A DNA stretch of 44,732 nucleotides from NCBI RefSeq assembly GCF_013044505.1, contig NZ_JABERD010000074.1, positions 1 to 44,732 on the forward strand. The letters run 5' to 3'. The notes beneath the pieces were generated by a model. That model did not search any database, had not been told where the DNA came from, and saw only the letters and a program-made list of their open reading frames with translations. Positions 33,190-41,826 of the stretch are shown here, in pieces. Position numbers and translations under genes: made by a program. The stretch comes from Streptomyces sp. S3(2020) (GTDB taxonomy: Bacteria > Actinomycetota > Actinomycetes > Streptomycetales > Streptomycetaceae). Every line of letters starts with the position of its first letter. Position 1 is the first letter of the stretch.

Positions 33190-33931
33190 CAGGGGCCGAG
33201 GACGAGGTCGGTGGACGAAGGCGGTGTCGTCGCTGGTGCTGCCGTTGCCGAACAAGCGCACCAGCGTGTAGTGAGAGAAGGGGGGCCTCGGTGCGGTTGA
33301 CGAGGTAGAGCTTGGCCATCGGAGTGAAAGGCAGGGCCCGGAAGGCGATGTCGATGCCGTGGGTGTCGCGCAGCGAGACCAGTGCGGAACGCAGGCCCTG
33401 TCCGTAGGCATTGCGTTGAGCGAGCCAGCGTTGATTGAGAAGATCTCCCTAGCCATCGGTGTACGAGACGGGGATGGGGAAGGCCAGGTGGATGTCCCGG
33501 CTGGGCAGCAGGACGCGCACGGTGACGCTCCGTGGCCGCACCTCGCCGGTGTGCACGGCGTGGATCGGACGGCCCATGGCGATGGACAGGGCCTGCCCGC
33601 TCAGGCACACGGCATCGAGGGTCACCTCGTCCGCGGTGAACGCCGCGGTGAGCAGCTCACCCAGCGCGGCGATGGCCGACCCGGACGCCGACGGCGGCAC
33701 GGGCCGCGCGGCCGGGCCGGTGTCGCGACGGGAGGCGGCTTCGAGCAGCCCTCTCCAGTGTGCGGCGGAGGGCGGCGCCTTGGCGGCCCACTCGGACAGC
33801 TGCCGGACCACCTTCAGCAACTCTGAGGCCTCACGCGGGAGATGGTTGCCCCGTAGCCAGTCGCTGAGAGTGGCCACGGGGACGCCGGTCGCGGCCGTGC
33901 GGATCTGAGCCTGCTGCAACAGGCTGCCCAA
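33190..33931 (-). pseudogene. Decayed HTH-type regulator with in-frame stop and frameshift
   Basis: From 33931 leftward, an open frame of 160 codons reads LLQQAQIRTAATGVPVATLS and DWLRGNHLPREASELLKVVR (helix-turn-helix region), then VTVRVLLPSRDIHLAFPIPV, and stops at TAG (33449-33451). The same frame continues beyond the stop with clear protein sequence: LLNQRWLAQRNAYGQGLRSA, LVSLRDTHGIDIAFRALPFT, PMAKLYLVNRTEA. It then fails at a run of six G (33280-33285). Removing one base restores HYTLVRLFGNGSTSDDTAFV. Thus there is one nonsense change plus one homopolymer frameshift, and the start is also doubtful: no ATG in frame, while an ATG at 33979 is in another frame. The parent is a Streptomyces HTH regulator type in which these motifs are continuous. 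Antisense to, and just downstream of, the MFS gene it may once have controlled. Confidence 0.8.
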
Positions 33932-33979
33932 CTTCGTCCGGAGATCAGGTCGGGGCCGCCGAGCAGAGTTTCGGGCATG

Positions 33980-34306
33980 GGCTCCAACTGCCCTTCTTGA
34001 TGACGTTCGTTCGGAACTTCCGACCCGGAAGAGCAGTCCAGGTCGCAGTATGCCGACTTTGCCGACCTCCTCCGACGTCCCTGCAGTTGGCCGGCCGCGA
34101 GCGCGTGAATGTCAGATACAGCCGTGCTGTTCGCTACCGTCCGTCGCTATGTCCGCGCACGTGCGCCGCGCGTCCCCCCATCCGGACTTTGTCCTGTGTG
34201 TGGAAAAAGAAGCGCCGTACTCATGCCTAAGTACTTCCCAGTCTGGAAAATCGTTGTTACGTTCCTCTTCAACAGCCTGACGGTGCAGTCGGGGAGAGGA
34301 GGGTTC
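33980..34306 (+). promoter_or_regulatory. Promoter region of the ROK gene with AT-rich core and short palindromes
   Basis: No gene is supported in this stretch. From about 34190 it becomes AT-rich, unlike its surroundings. It contains the palindrome AAGTACTT (34229-34236) running into the inverted repeat TTCC-CAGTCT-GGAA (34235-34248). The strong ribosome site GGGGAGAGGAGGG (34291-34303) precedes the GTG at 34307. The palindromes are candidate operators for ROK autoregulation. Confidence 0.45.
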
Positions 34307-35497
34307 GTGCGACGGATGACTGCTCGACCTGAGAACGCGCATCAGGCGCGGCTGCTTCGGCTACTGCGTGACAACGGATCCAACTCCCGTGCTCAGCTGG
34401 GTGATCTGGTGGATCTGTCCCGTTCGAAGCTGGCGGTTGAAGTGGACCGCCTGCTGGAGACGGGGCTGGTTGTCGCGGACGGGCTGGCCCCGTCCAGGGG
34501 CGGCCGGCGGTCGCACAACATCCGGCTCGCGCCGACGCTGCGGTTCCTCGGTGTCGACATCGGTGCCACATCCATCGATGTCGCCGTGACGAACGCGGAG
34601 TTGGAGGTCCTGGGGCATCTCAACCAGCCCATGGACGTCCGGGAGGGTCCGGTCGCGGTCTTCGAGCAAGTGCTGTCGATGGCGGCGAAGTTGAGGGCGA
34701 CGGGGTTGGCGGAGGGGTTCGACGGGGCCGGTATCGGTGTCCCCGGGCCGGTGCGTTTCCCCGAGGGTGTTCCGGTGGCTCCGCCGATCATGCCGGGCTG
34801 GGACGGTTTCCCGGTCCGGGAGGCGCTCAGTCAGGAGCTGGGCTGTCCGGTCATGGTCGACAACGACGTGAACCTGATGGCCATGGGGGAGCAGCACGCG
34901 GGTGTCGCGCGTTCGGTGGGTGACTTCCTGTGCGTCAAGATCGGTACGGGTATCGGTTGCGGCATCGTCGTGGGCGGTGAGGTCTATCGCGGTACGACGG
35001 GCAGTGCGGGGGACATCGGGCACATCCAGGCCGTGCCCGACGGCCGTCCCTGTGCCTGTGGCAACCGGGGTTGCCTGGAAGCCCACTTCAGCGGTGCGGC
35101 CCTCGCCCGGGACGCCGTCGACGCGGCCCAGCAGGGACGCTCCGCCGAACTCGCCGCCCGGCTGGAGGCCAACGGCACCCTGACCGCCATCGACGTCGCC
35201 GCCGCGGCCGCCGCCGGCGACGCCACCGCCCTCGACCTCATCCGTGAGGGCGGCAACCGCACCGGCCAGGTCATCGCAGGCCTGGTCAGCTTCTTCAACC
35301 CCGGCCTGGTGGTGATCGGCGGCGGTGTCACCGGGCTCGGGCACACCCTGCTCGCCGCGATCCGCACCCAGGTCTACCGCCAGTCGCTGCCTCTCGCGAC
35401 CGGCAACCTGCCCATCGTTCTGGGGGAGTTGGGCCCCACCGCCGGAGTCATCGGCGCGGCCCGACTGATCAGCGACCACCTGTTCTCACCCGCGTAA
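34307..35497 (+). CDS. ROK-family transcriptional repressor
   Basis: 396 residues from GTG 34307; ATG 34316 is the alternative. The N-terminal winged helix (about 10-65) reads AHQARLLRLLRDNGSNSRAQ and then LVDLSRSKLAVEVDRLLETG. The ROK sugar-kinase fold follows: FLGVDIGATSIDVAVTNAEL, GIGVPGPVRFPEGVP, VMVDNDVNLMAMGE, and the zinc-site signature CACGNRGCLEAHFSG at about 249-263. Having a DNA-binding head, it is a repressor rather than a free kinase. It lies upstream of a ribose-type ABC importer and sugar-oxidising genes, facing the same way, and is the natural controller of that locus, with a sugar or sugar phosphate as inducer. Confidence 0.94.
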   Translation: MRRMTARPENAHQARLLRLLRDNGSNSRAQLGDLVDLSRSKLAVEVDRLLETGLVVADGLAPSRGGRRSHNIRLAPTLRFLGVDIGATSIDVAVTNAELEVLGHLNQPMDVREGPVAVFEQVLSMAAKLRATGLAEGFDGAGIGVPGPVRFPEGVPVAPPIMPGWDGFPVREALSQELGCPVMVDNDVNLMAMGEQHAGVARSVGDFLCVKIGTGIGCGIVVGGEVYRGTTGSAGDIGHIQAVPDGRPCACGNRGCLEAHFSGAALARDAVDAAQQGRSAELAARLEANGTLTAIDVAAAAAAGDATALDLIREGGNRTGQVIAGLVSFFNPGLVVIGGGVTGLGHTLLAAIRTQVYRQSLPLATGNLPIVLGELGPTAGVIGAARLISDHLFSPA

Positions 35498-35502
35498 ACC
35501 CG

Positions 35503-35564
35503 ACCCGGCCTCAGCACTCGAACCGGCCTCAGCACCCGAACTGGCCTCAGCACTCGACCCGGCC
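35503..35564 (+). repeat. 18-bp tandem repeat, three copies plus part of a fourth
   Basis: Units at 35503-35520, 35521-35538 and 35539-35556 follow the pattern AMCYGGCCTCAGCACYCG with one or two differences each; ACCCGGCC (35557-35564) starts a fourth. They lie in the 209-base gap between the ROK gene and the importer operon, outside any gene. The 18-bp period is not quite two helical turns. They could be repeated regulator sites or a simple minisatellite. Confidence 0.8.
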
Positions 35565-35706
35565 CGCGTAAGCCCGCAGAGGCCTGCCCAGTCCACAGCG
35601 GCCCACCAAGTCCTCGCAAGCCACTGGTCCGACGCACTTCACCGGCACAACTCGCTGCCTCGCCCTGCCCTGAAACGGCCCGCACGCCAGCCGAGGGGAA
35701 CCACAC

Positions 35707-37224
35707 ATGGCACCAGAAGCTCCGCTGCTCACCATGTCCGGCATCACCAAGTCGTTCCCCGGAGTCCGGGCTCTCGACGGCGTCGACCTCGACGTCCAGG
35801 CCGGTGAAGTGCACTGTCTGCTCGGCCAGAACGGGGCCGGCAAGTCGACCCTCATTAAGGTCCTGGCCGGCGCCCACCAGCCCGACGAGGGCACCATCAC
35901 CTGGCGCGGCGAGCCGGTCACCCTGCGCTCGCCGATCGCCGCCATGCGCCTCGGCATCGCCACCATCTACCAGGAACTCGACCTGGTGGAGCACCTGTCG
36001 GTCGCCGAGAACGTCCACCTCGGCCATGAACCGACGGCGGTCGGCTTCGTCGTACGGGGCAAGGCGGCCCGTGCGTCGACCGCCTCGCTGCTCAAGCGAC
36101 TCGGGCATCCGGAGATCGACCCGGCCCGCCTGGTGGGCGAGTTGTCGGCGGCCCAGCAGCAGATCGTCTCCATGGCGAGGGCGCTCTCCCACGACGTACG
36201 GCTCATCGTGATGGACGAACCGTCCGCCGCCCTCGACCCGGACGAGGTCGACAACCTCTTCCGGATCGTCGGCGACCTCACCGCGGACGGCGTCGCCGTC
36301 GTCTACATCTCCCACCGCCTCGAGGAGATCCGGCGGATCGGCGACCGGGTCACCGTGCTCAAGGACGGACGGGCCGTCGCGGGCGGGCTGCCCGCCGAGT
36401 CGACCCCGACCCGTGAGGTCGTGGCGCTGATGACGGGACGGAACGTGGAGTACGTGTTCCCGGACCGGCCCGCCTCGCCCCCCACCGGCACACCGGTTCT
36501 GGAGGTCCGCGGCCTCGGCCGGGAGGGCGAGTTCGCACCCTTCGACCTCACCCTGCACCCCGGCGAGATCGTCGGACTGGCCGGTCTCGTCGGATCCGGC
36601 CGATCCGAAATACTGGAGACTGTATACGGTGCACGGAAGCCGACCTCCGGGCAGGTCCTGGTCGACGGCCGACCGCTCAGGCCCGGCAGCGTCCGCGCCG
36701 CCGTCAACGCCGGACTCGGCCTCGCCCCCGAGGAACGCAAGGCGCAGGCCCTGCTGATGCTGGAGTCCGTCACCCGCAACGTCTCGGTCTCCTCCATGTC
36801 CCGCTTCTCACGCGGCGGCTGGATCGACCGCGGCGCCGAACTCGGTGCGGCAAGGGCGGCGACCCGCGAGCTGTCGCTGCGGCCCGACAACCCGTCCGCC
36901 CCGGTCCGCACCCTGTCCGGCGGCAACCAGCAGAAGGCCGTCCTCGCCCGCTGGCTCCTGCGCGGCTGCCGGGTGCTGCTCCTCGACGAGCCGACCCGCG
37001 GCGTCGACGTCGGTGCCCGCAGTGAACTGTATGCAGTCGTCCGTCGACTGGCCGACGAAGGCCTGGCCGTCCTGCTCGTCTCCAGCGAGGTGCCCGAAGT
37101 CCTCGGCCTCGCCGACCGCGTCCTCGTACTGCGCGAGGGCCGTGTCGTGCACACAGCCCCCGCCCGCGAGCTCGACGAACACCGCGTACTCGACCTCGTC
37201 ATGGAAGGAAGCCCGGCGTCATGA
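35707..37224 (+). CDS. Sugar ABC transporter ATPase, double-domain (RbsA/XylG type)
   Basis: 505 residues with two ATPase halves. The first has Walker A GQNGAGKST (40-48), a signature degenerate to LSAAQQQIVSMARALS and Walker B LIVMDEPSAALDPDE. The second has the weak Walker A GLVGSGRSE, signature LSGGNQQKAVLARWLL and Walker B VLLLDEPTRGVDVGAR. One intact and one degenerate site is normal for the CUT2 monosaccharide importers. A GAGGGGA site precedes the ATG. The stop overlaps the permease start (ATGA). CUT2 systems import pentoses, hexoses, inositols or autoinducer-like sugars; unlike the system at 17159, this one carries its own ATPase. Confidence 0.96.
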   Translation: MAPEAPLLTMSGITKSFPGVRALDGVDLDVQAGEVHCLLGQNGAGKSTLIKVLAGAHQPDEGTITWRGEPVTLRSPIAAMRLGIATIYQELDLVEHLSVAENVHLGHEPTAVGFVVRGKAARASTASLLKRLGHPEIDPARLVGELSAAQQQIVSMARALSHDVRLIVMDEPSAALDPDEVDNLFRIVGDLTADGVAVVYISHRLEEIRRIGDRVTVLKDGRAVAGGLPAESTPTREVVALMTGRNVEYVFPDRPASPPTGTPVLEVRGLGREGEFAPFDLTLHPGEIVGLAGLVGSGRSEILETVYGARKPTSGQVLVDGRPLRPGSVRAAVNAGLGLAPEERKAQALLMLESVTRNVSVSSMSRFSRGGWIDRGAELGAARAATRELSLRPDNPSAPVRTLSGGNQQKAVLARWLLRGCRVLLLDEPTRGVDVGARSELYAVVRRLADEGLAVLLVSSEVPEVLGLADRVLVLREGRVVHTAPARELDEHRVLDLVMEGSPAS

Positions 37225-38240
37225 CGCAGCACGTCTCCCCGCCCCGGGACGGCACCGGAAAGACGGCCCCCGTGGACCGATCCGCCGCCTGGCGCGGCCT
37301 GCTGGCCCGAGCCGATGTCCGCACCCTCTCCCTGCTCGGGGTCCTCGCCGCCCTGATCGTGGTCGGCGGGATCACCAAGCCGGACGAGTTCCTCGACACC
37401 CGCAACCTCCAACTCGTCCTCACCCAGGGCTCGGTCATCGGCGTCGTCACGGTCGGCATGACCTTCGTGATCATGTCGGGCGGCATCGACCTGTCCGTCG
37501 GCGCGATCGTCGCCCTCGCCTCCGTGTGGGCGACCACCGTCGCCACCCAGGAGTACGGCTTCGGCGGCATCCTCCTCACCGCGGTCCTCGTCGGCCTCGG
37601 CTGCGGCCTGGTCAACGGACTGCTCATCGCCTACGGCGGGATGGTCCCCTTCATCGCGACGCTCGCCATGCTCGCCTCGGCGCGCGGTCTCGCCCTCCAG
37701 ATCACCGACGGCAAGACACAGATCGTCACCGTCGACAGCGTCCTCGACCTCGGGCTGCGCGACGCGTACGTCCTCGGGATCCCGCCGCTCGTCATGGTCT
37801 TCGCCGTCGTCACGATCATCGGCTGGCTGGTGCTCAACCGCACCACCTTCGGCCGCCGCACCGTCGCGGTCGGCGGCAACGCGGAGGCCGCCCGGCTCGC
37901 CGGTATCGACGTTCGCCGCCAACGCCTGTACCTGTACCTGCTGTCCGGGCTGTGCTGCGGTATCGCCGCGTTCATGCTGATCGTGCTCGCCGGCTCGGGC
38001 CAGAACACCAACGGCAACCTCTACGAGCTGGACGCCATCGCCGCGGCGATCATCGGCGGCACCCTGCTCAGCGGCGGCCGCGGCACCATCACCGGCTCCG
38101 TGCTCGGGGTCCTGATCTTCACCACGATCACCAACATCTTCGCCCTCAACAACCTGCAGAGCGACGTCCAGCAGATCGCCAAGGGCGCGATCATCGTCGC
38201 CGCCGTGCTGGTCCAGCGCCGTACCGCAAGCACGACCTGA
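37221..38240 (+). CDS. Sugar ABC transporter permease (RbsC type)
   Basis: 339 residues, ATG overlapping the ATPase stop. About 30 polar residues precede eight to ten hydrophobic segments. Characteristic CUT2 permease motifs are SGGIDLSVGAIVALASVWAT, the segment after the second helix pair, and GNAEAARLAGIDVRRQRLYL, the cytosolic coupling loop that contacts the ATPase. The ending GAIIVAAVLVQRR is typical. It probably forms a homodimeric channel for the importer. Confidence 0.95.
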   Translation: MTQHVSPPRDGTGKTAPVDRSAAWRGLLARADVRTLSLLGVLAALIVVGGITKPDEFLDTRNLQLVLTQGSVIGVVTVGMTFVIMSGGIDLSVGAIVALASVWATTVATQEYGFGGILLTAVLVGLGCGLVNGLLIAYGGMVPFIATLAMLASARGLALQITDGKTQIVTVDSVLDLGLRDAYVLGIPPLVMVFAVVTIIGWLVLNRTTFGRRTVAVGGNAEAARLAGIDVRRQRLYLYLLSGLCCGIAAFMLIVLAGSGQNTNGNLYELDAIAAAIIGGTLLSGGRGTITGSVLGVLIFTTITNIFALNNLQSDVQQIAKGAIIVAAVLVQRRTASTT

Positions 38241-38257
38241 GGAAAGGGTTCACCGCC

Positions 38258-39295
38258 ATGACACAGCTCCCCACACGCAGAGGACTGCTCTTCGGGGCCG
38301 CCGCCGTATCCGCGGGTGCCGTCCTCGCGGGTTGCACGAGTAACGAGTCGGACGACGAGCCCGCCGCGAACGACCAGCCGGCCGCCGACGACAAGCCGGG
38401 CAAGGCCGTCACCATCGGCTTCGCCGGACCGCAGGCCGACCACGGCTGGCTCAACGCCATCAACGACAACGCCAAGTCCCGCGCCAAGAAGTACTCCGAC
38501 GTCACCCTGGAGATCACCGAGGGCTCCAACGACACGGCCGCGCAGATCGGTCAGATCGAGACCCTGATCAACAAGAAGGTCGACGTCCTGGTGGTGCTGC
38601 CCGCCGACGGCAAGGCCCTCACCCAGGTCGGACTCCAGGCGATGCGCGCGGGCATCCCGGTCGTCAACCTCGACCGGATCTTCAACACCCCGCAGGCGTA
38701 CCGCTGCTGGATCGGCGGCGACAACTACGGCATGGGCCTCAACGCCGGGCACTACATCGGCGAGAAGCTCAAGGGGAAGTCGGACGCCCGCGTCATCGAA
38801 CTGGCCGGCCTCGACAACCTGGAGCTGACGCAGCAGCGCACCAAGGGCTTCGACGACGCGCTGAAGAACTACCCCAACATCAAGAAGGTGGCCCGCCAGG
38901 CGGCCGAGTTCACGGTGGAGTCGGGTCAGGCCAAGATGGCCCAACTCCTCCAGGCCCAGTCGAAGTTCGACGCGCTGTGGAACCACGACGACGACCAGGG
39001 CGTGGGTGCGTTGCGCGCCATCGAGCAGGCCGGGCGCGACGACTTCCTGATGGTCGGCGGCGCGGGCGCGCTCTCCGCGTTCCAGGCCATCAAGAAGGAC
39101 GACGGCGTCCTCAAGGCGACCGTCCTCTACCCGCCGACCATGGCCGCGTCCGCGATCGACCTCGCCCGCGCCCTGGGCCAGGGCAAGGGCGTCGGCGGCC
39201 TCGCCGAGTTCGAGATCCCGGCGTCGCTCACGCTCTACTCGGCCGTCGTCGACAAGACCAACATCGACCAGTACATGTCCACCGGCTTCAAGTGA
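38258..39295 (+). CDS. Sugar ABC transporter substrate-binding lipoprotein (RbsB type), twin-arginine-like signal
   Basis: 345 residues from ATG 38258, the start that gives a signal peptide (sites GAGGAAAGG nearby); an in-frame open stretch extends far upstream but is a shadow of the permease. The N-terminus TQLPTRRGLLFGAAAVSAGA has a twin-arginine motif and ends in lipobox LAGC, so Tat-dependent lipoprotein export is plausible. The mature protein is of the Peripla_BP_4 type: VTIGFAGPQADHGWLNAIND, AQIGQIETLINKKVDVLVVL, PADGKALTQVGLQAMRAGIP, and WNHDDDQGVGALRAIEQAGR. It binds a sugar-like ligand for the RbsC-type permease. The ligand is not evident. Confidence 0.95.
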   Translation: MTQLPTRRGLLFGAAAVSAGAVLAGCTSNESDDEPAANDQPAADDKPGKAVTIGFAGPQADHGWLNAINDNAKSRAKKYSDVTLEITEGSNDTAAQIGQIETLINKKVDVLVVLPADGKALTQVGLQAMRAGIPVVNLDRIFNTPQAYRCWIGGDNYGMGLNAGHYIGEKLKGKSDARVIELAGLDNLELTQQRTKGFDDALKNYPNIKKVARQAAEFTVESGQAKMAQLLQAQSKFDALWNHDDDQGVGALRAIEQAGRDDFLMVGGAGALSAFQAIKKDDGVLKATVLYPPTMAASAIDLARALGQGKGVGGLAEFEIPASLTLYSAVVDKTNIDQYMSTGFK

Positions 39296-39301
39296 GGCGT
39301 T

Positions 39302-39334
39302 CCGCCCGACAGGCCGGTCAGGCCCGTCGGGCGG
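39302..39334 (+). promoter_or_regulatory. Intercistronic stem-loop after the second binding-protein gene
   Basis: CCGCCCGAC (39302-39310) pairs perfectly with GTCGGGCGG (39326-39334) over a 15-base loop that itself holds GGCC...GGCC. It begins six bases after the stop codon. It probably sets the ratio of importer to catabolic-gene message. Confidence 0.7.
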
Positions 39335-39378
39335 GAGGCACCCCCCACCGCGCCACGACGACGAGGAGGACATTCCGC

Positions 39379-40581
39379 ATGGCACAGCCGCAGCAGTCAG
39401 ATGAGGCCGGGAAGCCGCCACTCAGGGTGGGCATGGTCGGCTACGCCTTCATGGGCGCCGCCCACTCCCAGGGCTGGCGCACCGTGGGCCGCGTCTTCGA
39501 CCTGCCCAGGCAGCCGGTGCTGTCCGCGATCTGCGGGCGCGATCCGGCAGCCGTGCGGGCCGCGGCCGACCGGCACGGCTGGGCGGCGGCCGAGACCGAC
39601 TGGCGTGCGCTGATCGCCCGGGACGACGTCGATCTCGTCGACATCTGCACACCCGGCGACAGCCACGCCGAGATCGCCGTCGCCGCGCTCGCCGCGGGCA
39701 AGCACGTGCTGTGCGAGAAGCCCCTCGCCAACACGGTCGAGGAAGCCTCGGCGATGGCCGAGGCGGCCGAAGAGGCGTATGGGCGCGGGCAGTTGTCGAT
39801 GGTCGGCTTCAACTACCGTCGGCTGCCCGCCACCGCGCTCGCCCGGAGCATGGTCGCCGAGGACCGTCTCGGGCAGTTGCGGCATGTGCGGGTGACGTAC
39901 CTTCAGGACTGGCTGGTGGACCCGGAGTTCCCGCTCACCTGGCGGCTGCGCAAGGAACACGCCGGCTCGGGCTCGCTCGGCGATCTCGGGGCGCACATCA
40001 TCGACCTCGCCCAGTACCTGGTGGGGGAGCGGCTCGCGGGGGTGTCCGCCCTCACGGAGACCTTCGTCCGGGAACGGCCCCTGCCGGTGGGCGCCACCAG
40101 CGGGCTGTCCGCCGTGTCCGCCGCCGGCACCGGCCAGGTCACCGTCGACGACGCCGCCCTGTTCACCGGCCGCTTCACCTCCGGCGCCCTCGCCTCCTTC
40201 GAGGCGACCCGGTACGCCACCGGCCGCAAGAACGCCCTGCGCATCGAACTCAACGGGGAGCGCGGCTCGTTGGCCTTCGACCTGGAGCGCCTCAACGAAC
40301 TCTCGTACCACGACGGCACCGAGCCCGCCGCGCACGCCGGCTTCCGCCGCATCCTCGTCACCGAACCCGACCACCCCTACCTGGACGCCTGGTGGCCGCC
40401 GGGCCACGGCCTCGGCTACGAGCACAGCTTCGTCCACCAGGCCCGCGACCTCGTCCACGCCGTCGCCGAGGGCCGCCGCCCCGAACCGTCCTTCACCGAC
40501 GGCCTCCAGGTCCAGCGTGTCCTCGCGGCCGTCGAGGAGAGCGCCGAGAAGAACTCCGTCTACACACCCATAGCAGTCTGA
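39379..40581 (+). CDS. Gfo/Idh/MocA-family sugar dehydrogenase
   Basis: 400 residues from ATG 39379 (GAGGAGGA, 8 bases upstream). The Rossmann dinucleotide site is the variant GMVGYAFMGAAHS, and the family hallmark EKP is at 113-115 (HVLCEKPLANTVEEA), whose lysine takes part in catalysis. The C-terminal substrate domain (about 135-390) contains RHVRVTYLQDW, GSLGDLGAHIIDLAQYLVGE with the expected D..G.H..D active-site pattern, and GLGYEHSFVHQARDLVHAVA. Such NAD(P)-enzymes oxidise a sugar hydroxyl, including C3 oxidation of glycosides in ThuB-like and related systems. The ThuA/DUF1080 neighbour makes 3-keto-sugar formation the best hypothesis; myo-inositol oxidation is the main alternative. Confidence 0.93.
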   Translation: MAQPQQSDEAGKPPLRVGMVGYAFMGAAHSQGWRTVGRVFDLPRQPVLSAICGRDPAAVRAAADRHGWAAAETDWRALIARDDVDLVDICTPGDSHAEIAVAALAAGKHVLCEKPLANTVEEASAMAEAAEEAYGRGQLSMVGFNYRRLPATALARSMVAEDRLGQLRHVRVTYLQDWLVDPEFPLTWRLRKEHAGSGSLGDLGAHIIDLAQYLVGERLAGVSALTETFVRERPLPVGATSGLSAVSAAGTGQVTVDDAALFTGRFTSGALASFEATRYATGRKNALRIELNGERGSLAFDLERLNELSYHDGTEPAAHAGFRRILVTEPDHPYLDAWWPPGHGLGYEHSFVHQARDLVHAVAEGRRPEPSFTDGLQVQRVLAAVEESAEKNSVYTPIAV

Positions 40582-40596
40582 GGAGGCGGAACCGAC

Positions 40597-41595
<999 letters not shown>

Positions 41596-41645
41596 CGATC
41601 TGTCAACTCCCCGGCCTGACAGCGCACCCCGTCCTGGAGGCATTC

Positions 41646-41813
41646 GTGCACGGGCAAGACAGCATCACCGGTACCGACAGAAGCGAGACCCACAGACGAC
41701 GCCCGTCCTTGCGCGTCCGCGCAATCAAGGTCCGCGCAATCAAGGTCCGCACATTCAAGGTCTGCACGTTCGGCGTCGGCACGTTCGAGGTCGGCACCTT
41801 CGCCACCGGCTGA
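41646..41813 (+). CDS. 55-residue small protein with six five-residue repeats
   Basis: A GTG at 41646 has a textbook ribosome site (GGAGG 41636-41640, five-base spacing) and opens 55 codons ending at TGA 41811, just before the AGGAGG of the ThuA gene. The N-terminal half is polar (HGQDSITGTDRSETHRRRPS). The C-terminal half is six tandem pentapeptides: VRAIK, VRAIK, VRTFK, VCTFG, VGTFE, VGTFA. Alternating hydrophobic residues suggest a beta-strand ladder or a membrane-active or self-assembling peptide. Nearly every third base in the repeats is G or C in this frame, more than in the antisense frame. Position inside the sugar operon between isomerase and ThuA genes supports translation. No homologue recognised; function unknown. 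It could also be only a coupling leader for the next gene. Confidence 0.55.
   Translation: MHGQDSITGTDRSETHRRRPSLRVRAIKVRAIKVRTFKVCTFGVGTFEVGTFATG
41715..41804 (+). repeat. 15-bp minisatellite, six units
   Basis: Six adjacent 15-base units at 41715, 41730, 41745, 41760, 41775 and 41790. The first two are identical (GTCCGCGCAATCAAG); the rest drift progressively, the last reading GTCGGCACCTTCGCC. Unit length keeps the frame. On the minus strand the same DNA reads as A(D)LxC-type pentapeptide repeats. Confidence 0.9.
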
Positions 41814-41826
41814 CAGGAGGTACGCC

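Noticed and set aside
34109..34306. Upstream in-frame extension of the ROK gene
   Set aside because: The extension lacks a ribosome site, covers the AT-rich promoter-like sequence and precedes a strong ribosome site at 34291-34303.
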